Below, piece after piece: positions 20,297-29,255 of a stretch of DNA of 64,000 nucleotides. The stretch is taken from assembly GCF_945862485.1 (NCBI RefSeq), contig NZ_CAMAYF010000004.1:84442-148441 (forward strand), given 5' to 3'. The notes beneath the pieces were generated by a model. That model did not search any database. It was not told the DNA's origin and saw nothing but the letters and a program-made list of their open reading frames with translations. Made by a program: the position numbers and the translations under genes. Position 1 is the first letter of the stretch; every line of letters starts with the position of its first letter. The DNA comes from Sphingorhabdus sp. EL138 (GTDB lineage Bacteria; Pseudomonadota; Alphaproteobacteria; Sphingomonadales; Sphingomonadaceae).

Positions 20297-20392
20297 GCCA
20301 TCGGTAATTATGCGATAACAATGGGCGAGAATTCCCGTTGGTAAAATGATGAACCTGTCCCCATATCGCGGGGACACAGGAAAGAACAATAT

Positions 20393-21739
20393 ATGGCTGA
20401 TTTTGACTATGATCTCTTCGTCATTGGCGCAGGCTCCGGCGGCGTCCGTGCTGCGCGCATTGCGGCATCGCATGGCGCGCGTGTTGTCGTGGCGGAGGAG
20501 CATCGTGTTGGCGGCACCTGCGTCATTCGCGGCTGTGTGCCCAAAAAGCTGTTGGTTTATGGATCGCATTTCGCCGAAGATTTGCACGACGCACAACGTT
20601 TTGGCTGGAACACCGAAGGCGCGACATTTGATTGGAGCGTCCTGCGCGACAATGTCGCTGCCGAGGTCAACCGTTTGGAAGGGCTATATGGCCAGACGCT
20701 TGGCAACAACAAGGTCGAGGTTTTTCGCGAACGCGCGACAGTGACTGGGCCAAACAGCGTTCAACTTTCCGGCGGGCGGGACATTACCGCGGCGCATATC
20801 TTGATTGCCACGGGCGCGTGGCCCTCGGTCCCGGAAATTCCGGGCGCAGGCCATGGGATCACATCGAACGAAGTTTTCAGTCTTCCTGAATTGCCCAAGC
20901 GCGCCGTGATTGTGGGCGGTGGTTATATTGCAAATGAATTTGCCGGTATTTTTAACGAATTGGGTGTTGAAGTTAAACTTGTCACACATGGCGACCGCAT
21001 ATTGCGCAGCTATGATGACGAGATTGTCGATCGCTTGGTCGACCTAAGTCGTCAAAAAGGTATCGATGTCCATTTCCACTTCGGCATCAAATCGGTGACG
21101 AAACAGGATGACGGCACCCTTTTGATTACCGGCGACAACGGCGAGGTCATCGAGACCGATTTGCTGTTATGGGCCATCGGACGCACGCCGCATACGATTG
21201 GGCTTGGCTTAGAGCAGGTCGGCGTTGACCTTGGCAAAGACGGGTCGGTGAAGGTCGGTGACGACAACCGCACAAATATTCCAAGCATTTACGCAGTTGG
21301 TGACGTCACCAACCGTGTGCAATTGACGCCGATTGCCATCCGTGAAGGTCATGCCTTTGCCGACAGCGTGTTCGGCAACAATCCGCGTACGGTCAATTAT
21401 GACTGCATTCCAACGGCGGTTTTCAGCAACCCACCCATTGCCAGCGTGGGTATGACCGAGGCGGAAGCACGGACGCAACATGATGACGTCAAAGTCTACA
21501 AAAGCGATTTTCGCGCTATGAAAAACGTGTTGGCCGACCGCAATGAGCGGGCCTTGTATAAAATGATTGTGGCAGGTCCCACTGAACGGGTTGTCGGCCT
21601 TCACTTAATCGGCCCCGACAGCGGCGAAATTCTGCAAGCGGCGGCCATTGCGGTTAAGGCAGGGCTTACCAAGCAGGATTTTGACGATACCGTCGCCTTG
21701 CACCCGAGCATGTCCGAAGAATTGGTGTTGATGAAATAA
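20393..21739 (+). CDS. gor: glutathione-disulfide reductase
   Basis: FAD- and NADPH-dependent enzyme that reduces GSSG. The FAD loop VIGAGSGGVRAARIAA is at the N-terminus and the redox-active disulfide lies in GGTCVIRGCVPKKLL. The NAD(P) domain begins with VIVGGGYIANEFAG, and the C-terminal dimer-interface catalytic motif is ALHPSMSEE. The protein is 448 residues with AGGAAAG upstream of the ATG. The stop abuts the stop of the convergent glutathione S-transferase with no base between them, and the two share a substrate pool. Confidence 0.95.
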   Translation: MADFDYDLFVIGAGSGGVRAARIAASHGARVVVAEEHRVGGTCVIRGCVPKKLLVYGSHFAEDLHDAQRFGWNTEGATFDWSVLRDNVAAEVNRLEGLYGQTLGNNKVEVFRERATVTGPNSVQLSGGRDITAAHILIATGAWPSVPEIPGAGHGITSNEVFSLPELPKRAVIVGGGYIANEFAGIFNELGVEVKLVTHGDRILRSYDDEIVDRLVDLSRQKGIDVHFHFGIKSVTKQDDGTLLITGDNGEVIETDLLLWAIGRTPHTIGLGLEQVGVDLGKDGSVKVGDDNRTNIPSIYAVGDVTNRVQLTPIAIREGHAFADSVFGNNPRTVNYDCIPTAVFSNPPIASVGMTEAEARTQHDDVKVYKSDFRAMKNVLADRNERALYKMIVAGPTERVVGLHLIGPDSGEILQAAAIAVKAGLTKQDFDDTVALHPSMSEELVLMK

Positions 21740-22369
21740 TCAGGGAAAGTGCACCAGCGCATCGCCCGCTTTCCATTGCGGGTAGCGGGTCATGATAGCT
21801 GCGAACAGGTCGCTGCCAACAAAAGCGGCAAGCCAGCTTTGCAGCGCGGGCAGGGGCAAGGCCGAAAACCATGCGGCATCGGTTGCGGCAAATTGCCGAA
21901 CAAAAGGAAATATGGCGATATCGGTGAAGGCTGGCTGTGTGCCGCCGAGATAGGGCGCGCCGGCCAATCGGTCATTCAGGTCACCAAGATGCATCAAGGC
22001 GGCGTCGCGATGTGGGCTGCCATCGGTCAGGTCATAACGATGCGGATATTTATACCTGTCCAGGGCTTGTTTAAATGGCCCGTCAGTCGCCAAAACTAGA
22101 TTTTGGTCATCATGGGTCAGCCAGTCCTTGGGATCGCTTTGTGCGAGCGCCCAGCGCATGATATCGAGACTTTGCTCTAACACCCCGCCATCGGGTAGCA
22201 CCAAAACGGGAACGGTCCCTTTGGGGGATGCCTCTAACATTTCCGGTGGCTTGTCGCGCAACACGACCTCGCGTAGTTCCACGTGCACGCCGCTGACCGC
22301 GACGGCCATACGAGCGCGCATGGCATAAGGGCAGCGTCGGAAACTATAGAGGATGGGCAGGGTGGTCAT
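21740..22369 (-). CDS. glutathione S-transferase family protein
   Basis: A 209-residue GST-fold protein. The N-terminal thioredoxin-like domain has the motif YSFRRCPYAMRARMA, with a cysteine (Cys13) in the place used by omega-type and glutaredoxin-2-like GSTs, so thiol transferase or dehalogenase-like activity is more likely than classical conjugation. The cis-proline block GTVPVL and the glutathione-binding EQSLDIMRW follow. The C-terminal half is all-helical. It is convergent with gor. Confidence 0.85.
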   Translation of the reverse strand: MTTLPILYSFRRCPYAMRARMAVAVSGVHVELREVVLRDKPPEMLEASPKGTVPVLVLPDGGVLEQSLDIMRWALAQSDPKDWLTHDDQNLVLATDGPFKQALDRYKYPHRYDLTDGSPHRDAALMHLGDLNDRLAGAPYLGGTQPAFTDIAIFPFVRQFAATDAAWFSALPLPALQSWLAAFVGSDLFAAIMTRYPQWKAGDALVHFP

Positions 22370-22423
22370 TTGCCTATGCTGCGCCTTGTGTTTCGACTGC
22401 GGGTGACACCCATAAGCTGCAAA

Positions 22424-23365
22424 TTAGCGATCATCACGCGGATTAAAGCCAATATGCTGCTTGCCGCGCTTTTTGGCCAAGGCGATCTGCTTTTGCCGTT
22501 CCGCAAAACGGTCGCGATCCTCTTCGCTACGTTCGGCATAGCAAGCCGGGCACGACACGCCTTCGACAAAATGAACGGAGGCCTTATCCTCTTGTGAAAT
22601 CGGGCGGCGGCACGCGTGGCAAAGCTCCATTTCACCAAGCTCTAAGCCATGCTTCACCGACACGCGTTCATCGAATACGAAACATTCACCCTGCCATTTG
22701 CTTTGAGCTTCCGGAATATTCTCCAGATAGCGCAAAATGCCGCCTTCCAGATGATAGACCTCGTCTATACCTTCTGCCTTCAAAAATGCCGTTGATTTTT
22801 CGCACCGAATTCCGCCTGTGCAGAACATGGCAAATTTTGTTTTGCCTGCTGCTAGCTCCGCACGATGCGCGCGAAACCAATCGGGAAATTCACTGAAGGA
22901 TTTGGTTCTGGGGTCAACCGCACCTTCAAACGTGCCAATCGCCACCTCATAATCATTCCGCGTATCGATTAACACCGTGTCTGGATCGGAAATCAGCGCA
23001 TTCCAATCCTCTGGCTGCACATAAGTGCCCACTTCACGTTTTGGGTCGATGCCCTCAACCCCAAGCGTAACAATCTCTTTTTTCAGGCGCACCTTCATCC
23101 GGTAAAAGGGCATGTCCTTGGCAACTGAATATTTTACATCCAGTTCGGCGCACCCCGGGATGTCGCGCAAAAACGCGATTAAGGCGTCGATGTCGGAAGG
23201 GTTTCCAGCCACGGTTCCATTGATGCCCTCATGCGCCAACAATATCGTGCCCTTGATGCCGCCCGCGGCGCATTGTGCCTGAATCCGTGGCTGCAGTTCC
23301 TCTGGCGCGTCAAATGCGACAAAGCGGTAGAGCGCGGCAACTTTAATGGGGTGAAGTTCGTCCAT
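22424..23365 (-). CDS. trhO: oxygen-dependent tRNA uridine(34) hydroxylase
   Basis: A rhodanese-domain enzyme (YceA/TrhO) that hydroxylates U34 of tRNAs to 5-hydroxyuridine using oxygen. The N-terminal acylphosphatase-like half contains [10 protein letters not shown]. The rhodanese half carries IDTRNDYEV and the catalytic cysteine loop [12 protein letters not shown]-terminal cysteine pair set (CHACRRPIS and CPACY) suggests a small zinc site. The 313-residue length is normal for the family. Confidence 0.93.
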   Translation of the reverse strand: MDELHPIKVAALYRFVAFDAPEELQPRIQAQCAAGGIKGTILLAHEGINGTVAGNPSDIDALIAFLRDIPGCAELDVKYSVAKDMPFYRMKVRLKKEIVTLGVEGIDPKREVGTYVQPEDWNALISDPDTVLIDTRNDYEVAIGTFEGAVDPRTKSFSEFPDWFRAHRAELAAGKTKFAMFCTGGIRCEKSTAFLKAEGIDEVYHLEGGILRYLENIPEAQSKWQGECFVFDERVSVKHGLELGEMELCHACRRPISQEDKASVHFVEGVSCPACYAERSEEDRDRFAERQKQIALAKKRGKQHIGFNPRDDR

Positions 23366-23509
23366 GAAGCGGCTCTATAACGCGCTTTTTGGATTTTGGC
23401 AGCCTGCAATCTATGGCGGGGTAAACTGAATTTAATCGCACGATTAATTTGCAATTGCTGAGACAGGATGCCAAGGCTTTGGTCAACAAAATTGCTTATG
23501 GGGAATGCC

Positions 23510-25036
23510 ATGTCGGCCAATATCGCTGAACTGGAAGCACGCCGCGCGGCGTCGAAAATGGGAGGTGGGCAAAAGCGTATTGATGCGCAGCACGCCAAGG
23601 GCCGCCTGACGGCCCGCGAACGCTTGGATATCTTGCTGGATGAAGGCAGCTTCGAAGAACTCGACGCCTATGTCACACATAATTGCACCGATTTCGGCAT
23701 GGCGGAGCAAAAAATACCGGGCGATGGCGTTGTCACGGGTAGCGGTACAATCAATGGCCGTCTGGTCTATGTCTACAGTCAGGATTTTACTGTATTCGGT
23801 GGGTCATTGTCCGAAGCCCATGCCATGAAAATCTGCAAAGTCATGGACAATGCAATGAAAGTCGGCGCGCCGGTTATCGGCCTGAACGACAGCGGCGGCG
23901 CACGCATACAAGAGGGCGTGGCTTCACTTGGCGGCTATGCCGAAGTGTTCCAACGCAATGTCTTAGCCAGCGGCGTTGTCCCGCAAATTTCGCTGATCAT
24001 GGGCCCATGTGCGGGCGGCGCGGTATATTCGCCCGCGATCACCGACTTCATCTTCATGGTGAAGGATTCGTCGTACATGTTCGTCACGGGTCCCGATGTT
24101 GTAAAAACAGTGACCAATGAGGTCGTGACGCAAGAGGAATTGGGGGGCGCGGTGTCGCATACAACCAAATCTGGCGTGGCGGACAATGCGTTTGAAAATG
24201 ATATAGATGCCTTGTTGTCGGTCCGCGATTTCTTTGACTATCTGCCTGAGAATAACCGCACGGGCGTGCCTGAGCGACCGACTGAGGACCCATGGGACCG
24301 GATTGAATCCAGTCTCGACACCTTGATCCCACCCAGCGCGAACCAGCCTTATGACATGCATGAGCTGATCCGCAAAACAGTCGATGAAGCCGATTTCTTT
24401 GAGGTCCAGCCCAGCCATGCGGCGAACATCATCATCGGCTTTGGACGGATTGAAGGCCGCACGGTAGGCATCGTCGCCAATCAGCCGATGGTGTTGGCAG
24501 GCGTGCTCGATATCAACAGTTCCAAAAAGGCCGCGCGCTTTGTGCGCTTCTGCGATGCTTTCGACATTCCGATCGTCAGCTTCGTTGACGTTCCGGGCTT
24601 TTTGCCTGGAACCGCGCAGGAATATGGCGGGATCATCAAGCATGGCGCGAAATTACTCTTCGCTTATGCCGAGGCGACGGTGCCTAAAATCACCATCATC
24701 ACGCGCAAGGCTTATGGCGGCGCGTATGACGTGATGGCGTCCAAGCATCTGCGCGGCGACCTCAATTACGCATGGCCAACCGCTGAAATTGCGGTGATGG
24801 GGGCAAAGGGCGCGGTCGAGATTATCTTCCGCGGGCTATCAGCCGAAGAGCAAGCGGTGAAAACCGCGGAATATGAAGACCGTTTCGCCAACCCCTTCGT
24901 GGCGGCAAGCAAGGGCTTTATCGATGAGGTTATCTACCCGCATTCCACGCGGAGGCGGATTGCCTTGGGCTTACGGAAATTGCGGAACAAGGCGTTGGAA
25001 AACCCTTGGAAGAAGCATGATAATATTCCGTTGTGA
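23510..25036 (+). CDS. pccB: propionyl-CoA carboxylase beta subunit
   Basis: Carboxyltransferase subunit that moves CO2 from carboxybiotin to propionyl-CoA, giving (S)-methylmalonyl-CoA. The crotonase-like halves show [30 protein letters not shown] and [11 protein letters not shown], with a C-terminal [13 protein letters not shown]. The protein is 508 residues from the ATG at 23510, which has GGGGA five bases before it; two ATGs further upstream are open but lack family sequence. It heads a plus-strand run with mce, scpA, bioB and pccA, so propionyl-CoA is the likely substrate rather than acetyl-CoA. Confidence 0.93.
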   Translation: MSANIAELEARRAASKMGGGQKRIDAQHAKGRLTARERLDILLDEGSFEELDAYVTHNCTDFGMAEQKIPGDGVVTGSGTINGRLVYVYSQDFTVFGGSLSEAHAMKICKVMDNAMKVGAPVIGLNDSGGARIQEGVASLGGYAEVFQRNVLASGVVPQISLIMGPCAGGAVYSPAITDFIFMVKDSSYMFVTGPDVVKTVTNEVVTQEELGGAVSHTTKSGVADNAFENDIDALLSVRDFFDYLPENNRTGVPERPTEDPWDRIESSLDTLIPPSANQPYDMHELIRKTVDEADFFEVQPSHAANIIIGFGRIEGRTVGIVANQPMVLAGVLDINSSKKAARFVRFCDAFDIPIVSFVDVPGFLPGTAQEYGGIIKHGAKLLFAYAEATVPKITIITRKAYGGAYDVMASKHLRGDLNYAWPTAEIAVMGAKGAVEIIFRGLSAEEQAVKTAEYEDRFANPFVAASKGFIDEVIYPHSTRRRIALGLRKLRNKALENPWKKHDNIPL

Positions 25037-25045
25037 GGATCTAAT

Positions 25046-25486
25046 ATGAAACTCGGACGTCTGAATCATATCGGCGTTGCGACGCCCTCCATCGCGGACA
25101 GCATCGTCTTTTACCGCGACGTGATGGGCGCGACCAAAATCCATGAACCGTTCGATCTGCCGGATCAGGGGGTGAAGGTCTGCTTTGTTGATACGCCCGG
25201 TGCAGATGGCGCGATGAATGGCACGCAAATTGAGTTGATTGAGCCGCTGCCCGGCAATGCATCCATCGCGGCGTTTCTGGAGAAAAATCCGGCGGGTGGG
25301 CAGCATCATGTCTGTTACGAGGTGCCCGATATCCATGCGGCAAAGGCCGCGTTCGAAGCGATGGGCAAACGCGTGCTGGGCGAGCCACGCATTGGCGCGC
25401 ACGGGACGTTGATATTCTTTGTGCATCCCAAGGATATGCAAGGTGTTTTGACCGAGATTATGGAGGTGGGTGTTACGGCGCACTGA
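25046..25486 (+). CDS. mce: methylmalonyl-CoA epimerase
   Basis: Vicinal-oxygen-chelate protein that interconverts (S)- and (R)-methylmalonyl-CoA. At 146 residues it has the two-repeat VOC layout: LNHIGVATPSI (metal His), TQIELIEPL (metal Glu), GGQHHVCYEV (metal His) and a final LTEIMEV (metal Glu). GAGGA precedes the ATG by six bases, and the pccB stop is nine bases upstream. The position between the carboxylase and the mutase fits the pathway order. Confidence 0.94.
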   Translation: MKLGRLNHIGVATPSIADSIVFYRDVMGATKIHEPFDLPDQGVKVCFVDTPGADGAMNGTQIELIEPLPGNASIAAFLEKNPAGGQHHVCYEVPDIHAAKAAFEAMGKRVLGEPRIGAHGTLIFFVHPKDMQGVLTEIMEVGVTAH

Positions 25487-25506
25487 CCGCGCATTAACCC
25501 CCAATC

Positions 25507-25595
25507 GTCATGCTGAACTTGTTTCAGCATCCATCATGCCACTTTGACCGAAGAAGTGAGTGGTAAAATGGACCCTGAACAAGTTCAGGGTGACG
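25507..25595 (+). repeat. dispersed double-palindrome repeat, copy 2
   Basis: Two short palindromes, ATGCTGAActtgtTTCAGCAT on the left and ACCCTGAAcaagTTCAGGGT on the right, are joined by about 30 bases and bounded by GTCA and TGACG. It fills the gap between mce and scpA. The copy at 27755-27844 is the same unit in the opposite orientation. Confidence 0.9.
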
Positions 25596-25616
25596 TGTTA
25601 ATAAATGGAAGTTTTT

Positions 25617-27740
25617 ATGACGAATATCGACCAGTGGAAAAAAGCGGCGGAAAAAGAGGTTAAGGGCAAGGACCTGACCTGGAATACGCCAGAGGGCATC
25701 GCTGTAAAGCCGCTCTATACCGCGCAAGATGCGGGCGATCCTGGCCTTCCCGGCTTTGCGCCTTTTACGCGCGGTGTGCGGGCGTCGATGTATGCGGGTC
25801 GCCCATGGACGATCCGCCAATATGCGGGTTTCTCGACCGCTGAGGAATCCAACGCATTTTACCGTCGTAACTTGGCCGCTGGGCAAAAGGGGCTTTCCGT
25901 CGCTTTCGACCTTGCAACCCATCGGGGCTATGACAGCGACCATCCACGCGTTGTCGGCGATGTTGGCAAGGCTGGCGTTGCGATTGATAGCGTCGAGGAT
26001 ATGAAAATCTTGTTCGACGGCATTCCGCTCGATCAAATGTCCGTGTCGATGACCATGAACGGCGCGGTCATCCCCATCTTAGCGTTTTTCATTGTGGCTG
26101 GTGAGGAACAAGGCGTCGACCAAGCGCAACTCGATGGCACAATCCAGAACGATATTCTTAAAGAATTCATGGTCCGCAACACCTATATCTATCCGCCCGA
26201 ACCATCGATGCGGATTGTGTCGGACATTATCGCTTATACCAGCGCGCACATGCCCAAGTTCAACAGCATCTCGATTTCCGGCTATCACATGCATGAGGCG
26301 GGCGCGACCGCGGTGCAGGAACTGGCCTTCACCATTGCCGATGGCAAGGAATATGTGCAGCGCGCCATGGCGTCAGGCTTGGATATCGACGCCTTTGCGG
26401 GACGGTTGTCCTTCTTCTTCGGCATTGGCATGAATTTCTTCATGGAAGTGTCAAAGCTGCGCGCCGCGCGGACCTTGTGGCACCGTGTCATGGACGAACT
26501 CGGCGCAAAAGATGAACGCTCCAAAATGCTACGCACCCATTGTCAGACATCGGGCGTGTCGTTGCAGGAGCAGGATCCATACAACAATGTCATCCGCACG
26601 ACGATTGAGGCGATGGCCGCTACCTTAGGTGGTACGCAGTCGCTGCACACCAATGCGCTCGATGAGGCGATAGCACTACCGACCGATTTTTCAGCGCGCA
26701 TTGCCCGCAACACGCAAATCGTGTTGGCCGAAGAAAGCGGCATTACCAAAGTCGTCGATCCTTTGGGCGGCTCTTATTATGTCGAGGCGTTGACGGCTGA
26801 ATTGGTCGACCAAGCATGGAAAATCATCGGTGAGGTTGACGCGCTTGGCGGCATGACCAAGGCGGTTGCGTCCGGCATGCCAAAGCGCCTTATCGAGGAA
26901 GCGGCCGCCGCACGACAAGCGCGTGTGGACAAAGGCGAAGACGTCATCGTTGGCGTGAACAAATATAAGCTCGCCACAGAAGACCAGCTCGACACATTGG
27001 AGGTCGACAATGACTTCGTCCGTCAGGGGCAAATTGCCCGCCTTGCGGCCACGCGCGCGGCACGTGATGAGGCCGCGTGTCAGGCAGCGTTGATGGCCCT
27101 AACCGAAGGTGCAAAAGGCAACGCAAACCTCTTGGCACTCGCGGTCGAGGCAGCCCGCGCCCGCGCAACTTTGGGCGAAATTTCGGACGCAATGGAGGCT
27201 GTATTCGGTCGTTACGCAACGACGCCAGTGCCCGTACAAGGGATTTACGGTAGCGCGCATGAATTCGATAAGCGCTGGGCGCAAGTCTTGGATGGCGTTG
27301 CTTCGGTTGGCCGCCGCTTGGGCCGTAAGCCCAAGCTGTTGGTCGCGAAAATGGGTCAGGACGGGCATGATCGCGGTGCAAATGTCATCGCGTCGGCTTT
27401 CTCCGACATGGGCTTTGACGTTATCAGCGGGCCATTATTCCAAACCCCTGAAGAAACCGTCGTATTGGCATTGCAACATGACGTTGATGCCGTTGGCGCA
27501 TCCAGCCTTGCCGCTGGACACAAGACGCTCATACCCGAATTGGTAAAAGGTTTGCGCGCGGCAGGACGCGGCGACATCAAGGTGATTGCTGGAGGTGTTA
27601 TTCCACCACAGGATTATGATTTTCTGCGGGAGGCAGGGGTGCAGGGCATTTACGGCCCAGGCAGCAATGTCGTGGAATGTGCCGCAGATGTTTTGACTTT
27701 ATTGGGCCATAATATGCCGCCTTTGCACGATGCTACATGA
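25617..27740 (+). CDS. scpA: methylmalonyl-CoA mutase
   Basis: Adenosylcobalamin-dependent mutase converting (R)-methylmalonyl-CoA to succinyl-CoA. The 707-residue protein has the large substrate barrel with [12 protein letters not shown] and [11 protein letters not shown], and a C-terminal B12-binding domain with [14 protein letters not shown], where the His ligates cobalt. It is the single-chain, homodimer-type form. The start at 25617 has GGAAG five bases upstream; an in-frame ATG at 25605 lies only nine bases past repeat copy 2. No mutase chaperone GTPase gene is adjacent, and no cobalamin riboswitch was recognised upstream. Confidence 0.95.
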   Translation: MTNIDQWKKAAEKEVKGKDLTWNTPEGIAVKPLYTAQDAGDPGLPGFAPFTRGVRASMYAGRPWTIRQYAGFSTAEESNAFYRRNLAAGQKGLSVAFDLATHRGYDSDHPRVVGDVGKAGVAIDSVEDMKILFDGIPLDQMSVSMTMNGAVIPILAFFIVAGEEQGVDQAQLDGTIQNDILKEFMVRNTYIYPPEPSMRIVSDIIAYTSAHMPKFNSISISGYHMHEAGATAVQELAFTIADGKEYVQRAMASGLDIDAFAGRLSFFFGIGMNFFMEVSKLRAARTLWHRVMDELGAKDERSKMLRTHCQTSGVSLQEQDPYNNVIRTTIEAMAATLGGTQSLHTNALDEAIALPTDFSARIARNTQIVLAEESGITKVVDPLGGSYYVEALTAELVDQAWKIIGEVDALGGMTKAVASGMPKRLIEEAAAARQARVDKGEDVIVGVNKYKLATEDQLDTLEVDNDFVRQGQIARLAATRAARDEAACQAALMALTEGAKGNANLLALAVEAARARATLGEISDAMEAVFGRYATTPVPVQGIYGSAHEFDKRWAQVLDGVASVGRRLGRKPKLLVAKMGQDGHDRGANVIASAFSDMGFDVISGPLFQTPEETVVLALQHDVDAVGASSLAAGHKTLIPELVKGLRAAGRGDIKVIAGGVIPPQDYDFLREAGVQGIYGPGSNVVECAADVLTLLGHNMPPLHDAT

Positions 27741-27754
27741 TGCTAAACAGCACC

Positions 27755-27844
27755 GTCACCCTGAACTTGTTTCAGGGTCCATTTTGCCTCACAAACGGAC
27801 TGTTTTGGCTGCGCGATGGATGCTGAACCAAGTTCAGCATGACG
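27755..27844 (-). repeat. dispersed double-palindrome repeat, copy 3 (inverted)
   Basis: Reverse-complement copy of the unit at 25507-25595, with the ACCCTGAA palindrome first and the ATGCTGAA palindrome last. It starts 14 bases after the scpA stop. Its last bases supply an in-frame ATG (27839) in front of bioB. Confidence 0.9.
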
Positions 27845-27865
27845 AATATTGATGGGAGTGTTAAA

Positions 27866-28876
27866 TTGACTGAAGTCCGCACCGACTGGACGCGCGCAGA
27901 AATCGGCACTTTGTTCGACCTGTCGTTCGACGAATTGGTATATCAGGCGCAAACCGTGCACCGCGCGCATCACGCGGCGGGGCAGATTCAGCTTTGCACT
28001 TTGCTTTCGATCAAAACGGGCGGCTGCCCCGAAGACTGCGGATATTGTTCGCAATCCGTGAAGGCCGACAGCGGCGTTGAGGCAACGAAGTTGATGGACG
28101 TCCAAGCCGTGTTGCAAAAGGCGGCTGAAGCTGCCGATGCGGGATCGCGCAGGTTCTGCATGGGCGCTGCGTGGCGCAACCCCAAGGATCGCGACATGCC
28201 AGCGATTGTGCAAATTGTTCAGGGCGTGCGCGCCATGGGCATGGAAACCTGCATGACCTTGGGCATGTTGACACCCAGCCAAGCAGACATGCTGGCCGAT
28301 GCTGGCTTGGATTATTATAACCATAACATCGATACCTCGCCAGAGCGGTATAATGAGATCATTACCACGCGCACGATGGAGGACCGGCTCGATACGCTGG
28401 CCGAGGTCCGCCGTGCGGGCATCAACGTATGCAGCGGCGGCATACTCGGCATGGGCGAAACGCGCGCCGACCGGGTTGGCTTCATTCATACGCTGGCGAC
28501 TTTGCCACAGCATCCCGAAAGCGTACCGGTAAACGCCTTGGTCCCTGTGAAGGGCACGGTGCTGGGCGACATGCTGGCCGATACACCGCTGGCGAAAATC
28601 GACGACATTGAATTTGTCCGCACGATTGCGGTGGCGCGTATCACCATGCCAATGAGCATGGTGCGCCTAAGCGCGGGGCGTGAAAGCATGTCGGAAGCGA
28701 CGCAAGCTTTGTGCTTCATGGCTGGCGCGAACAGTATCTTTACAGGCGACAAATTGCTGACCGCAGCCAATGCAGGCGACGATAAGGACGCTGCGCTAAT
28801 GGCAAAATTAGGCTTGCGCGCTATGGAGGCGGAAGAGCCGCTGCGCGCATGCAAGGCGCTTGAGGCGGCAGAGTGA
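27866..28876 (+). CDS. bioB: biotin synthase
   Basis: Radical-SAM enzyme inserting sulfur into dethiobiotin. The radical-SAM cluster cysteines are in [13 protein letters not shown], with family blocks [28 protein letters not shown] and [11 protein letters not shown] favour the TTG at 27866, which has GGGAG seven bases upstream and gives 336 residues. The ATG at 27839 lies inside repeat copy 3, has no ribosome-binding site and adds nine residues unlike the family. It sits inside the propionyl-CoA carboxylase cluster, and biotin is that enzyme's cofactor. No other bio gene is in the window. Confidence 0.94.
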   Translation: MTEVRTDWTRAEIGTLFDLSFDELVYQAQTVHRAHHAAGQIQLCTLLSIKTGGCPEDCGYCSQSVKADSGVEATKLMDVQAVLQKAAEAADAGSRRFCMGAAWRNPKDRDMPAIVQIVQGVRAMGMETCMTLGMLTPSQADMLADAGLDYYNHNIDTSPERYNEIITTRTMEDRLDTLAEVRRAGINVCSGGILGMGETRADRVGFIHTLATLPQHPESVPVNALVPVKGTVLGDMLADTPLAKIDDIEFVRTIAVARITMPMSMVRLSAGRESMSEATQALCFMAGANSIFTGDKLLTAANAGDDKDAALMAKLGLRAMEAEEPLRACKALEAAE

Positions 28877-28889
28877 GTTTGACGATATC

Positions 28890-29255
28890 ATGTTGAAAAC
28901 AACTTGTCAGGACATCGCTGTTTCACAGACGAATTCCGAAAGCGAGCACCCGTTGCCACGGCCAAAGGCATATCTTATTGCCGAAGTTGAGGTAACGGAT
29001 CACGCGGCGTACGAAATTTATACGTCGGCAGTCGTTCCAATTGTCGCCCAATATGGCGGAGAATATATTGTTCGTGGCGGGCAAACGGCATCTTTTGAAG
29101 GCGAAGCCCCCAAAGGCCGATTGGTTATCATTGCATTTGCAAATATGTCAGCAGCTCAAGCATTTTTGATATCCGACGAATATCGCCCTATCGCCGATAT
29201 TAGGCATAAAAATGCCGTATCCCGCATTATGATTGTTGAAGGGGTCATTCCTTAA
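28890..29255 (+). CDS. DUF1330 domain protein
   Basis: A 121-residue protein with a DUF1330 domain (PF07045; dimeric alpha-beta barrel fold). The core reads AYLIAEVEVTDHAAYEIY, then YIVRGGQTASFEG and a C-terminal RIMIVEGV. About 30 N-terminal residues precede the domain. The start is probably the ATG at 28890; a TTG at 28860 would overlap bioB. The stop overlaps the pccA start (TAATG). The molecular function of the family is unknown. Its position suggests co-expression with propionyl-CoA carboxylase. Confidence 0.75.
   Translation: MLKTTCQDIAVSQTNSESEHPLPRPKAYLIAEVEVTDHAAYEIYTSAVVPIVAQYGGEYIVRGGQTASFEGEAPKGRLVIIAFANMSAAQAFLISDEYRPIADIRHKNAVSRIMIVEGVIP

Noticed and set aside
23366..23509. Possible promoter or regulator gene before pccB
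   Set aside because: The 144-base gap shows no clear -35/-10 pair, operator or small gene that I can support.
23963..24643. 226-codon frame antisense to pccB
   Set aside because: Shadow of a certain gene caused by third-position GC bias; no ribosome-binding site or family similarity.
25487..25616. Possible cobalamin riboswitch before scpA
   Set aside because: The gap is filled by the dispersed repeat; no B12-box or riboswitch-like conserved words were seen.
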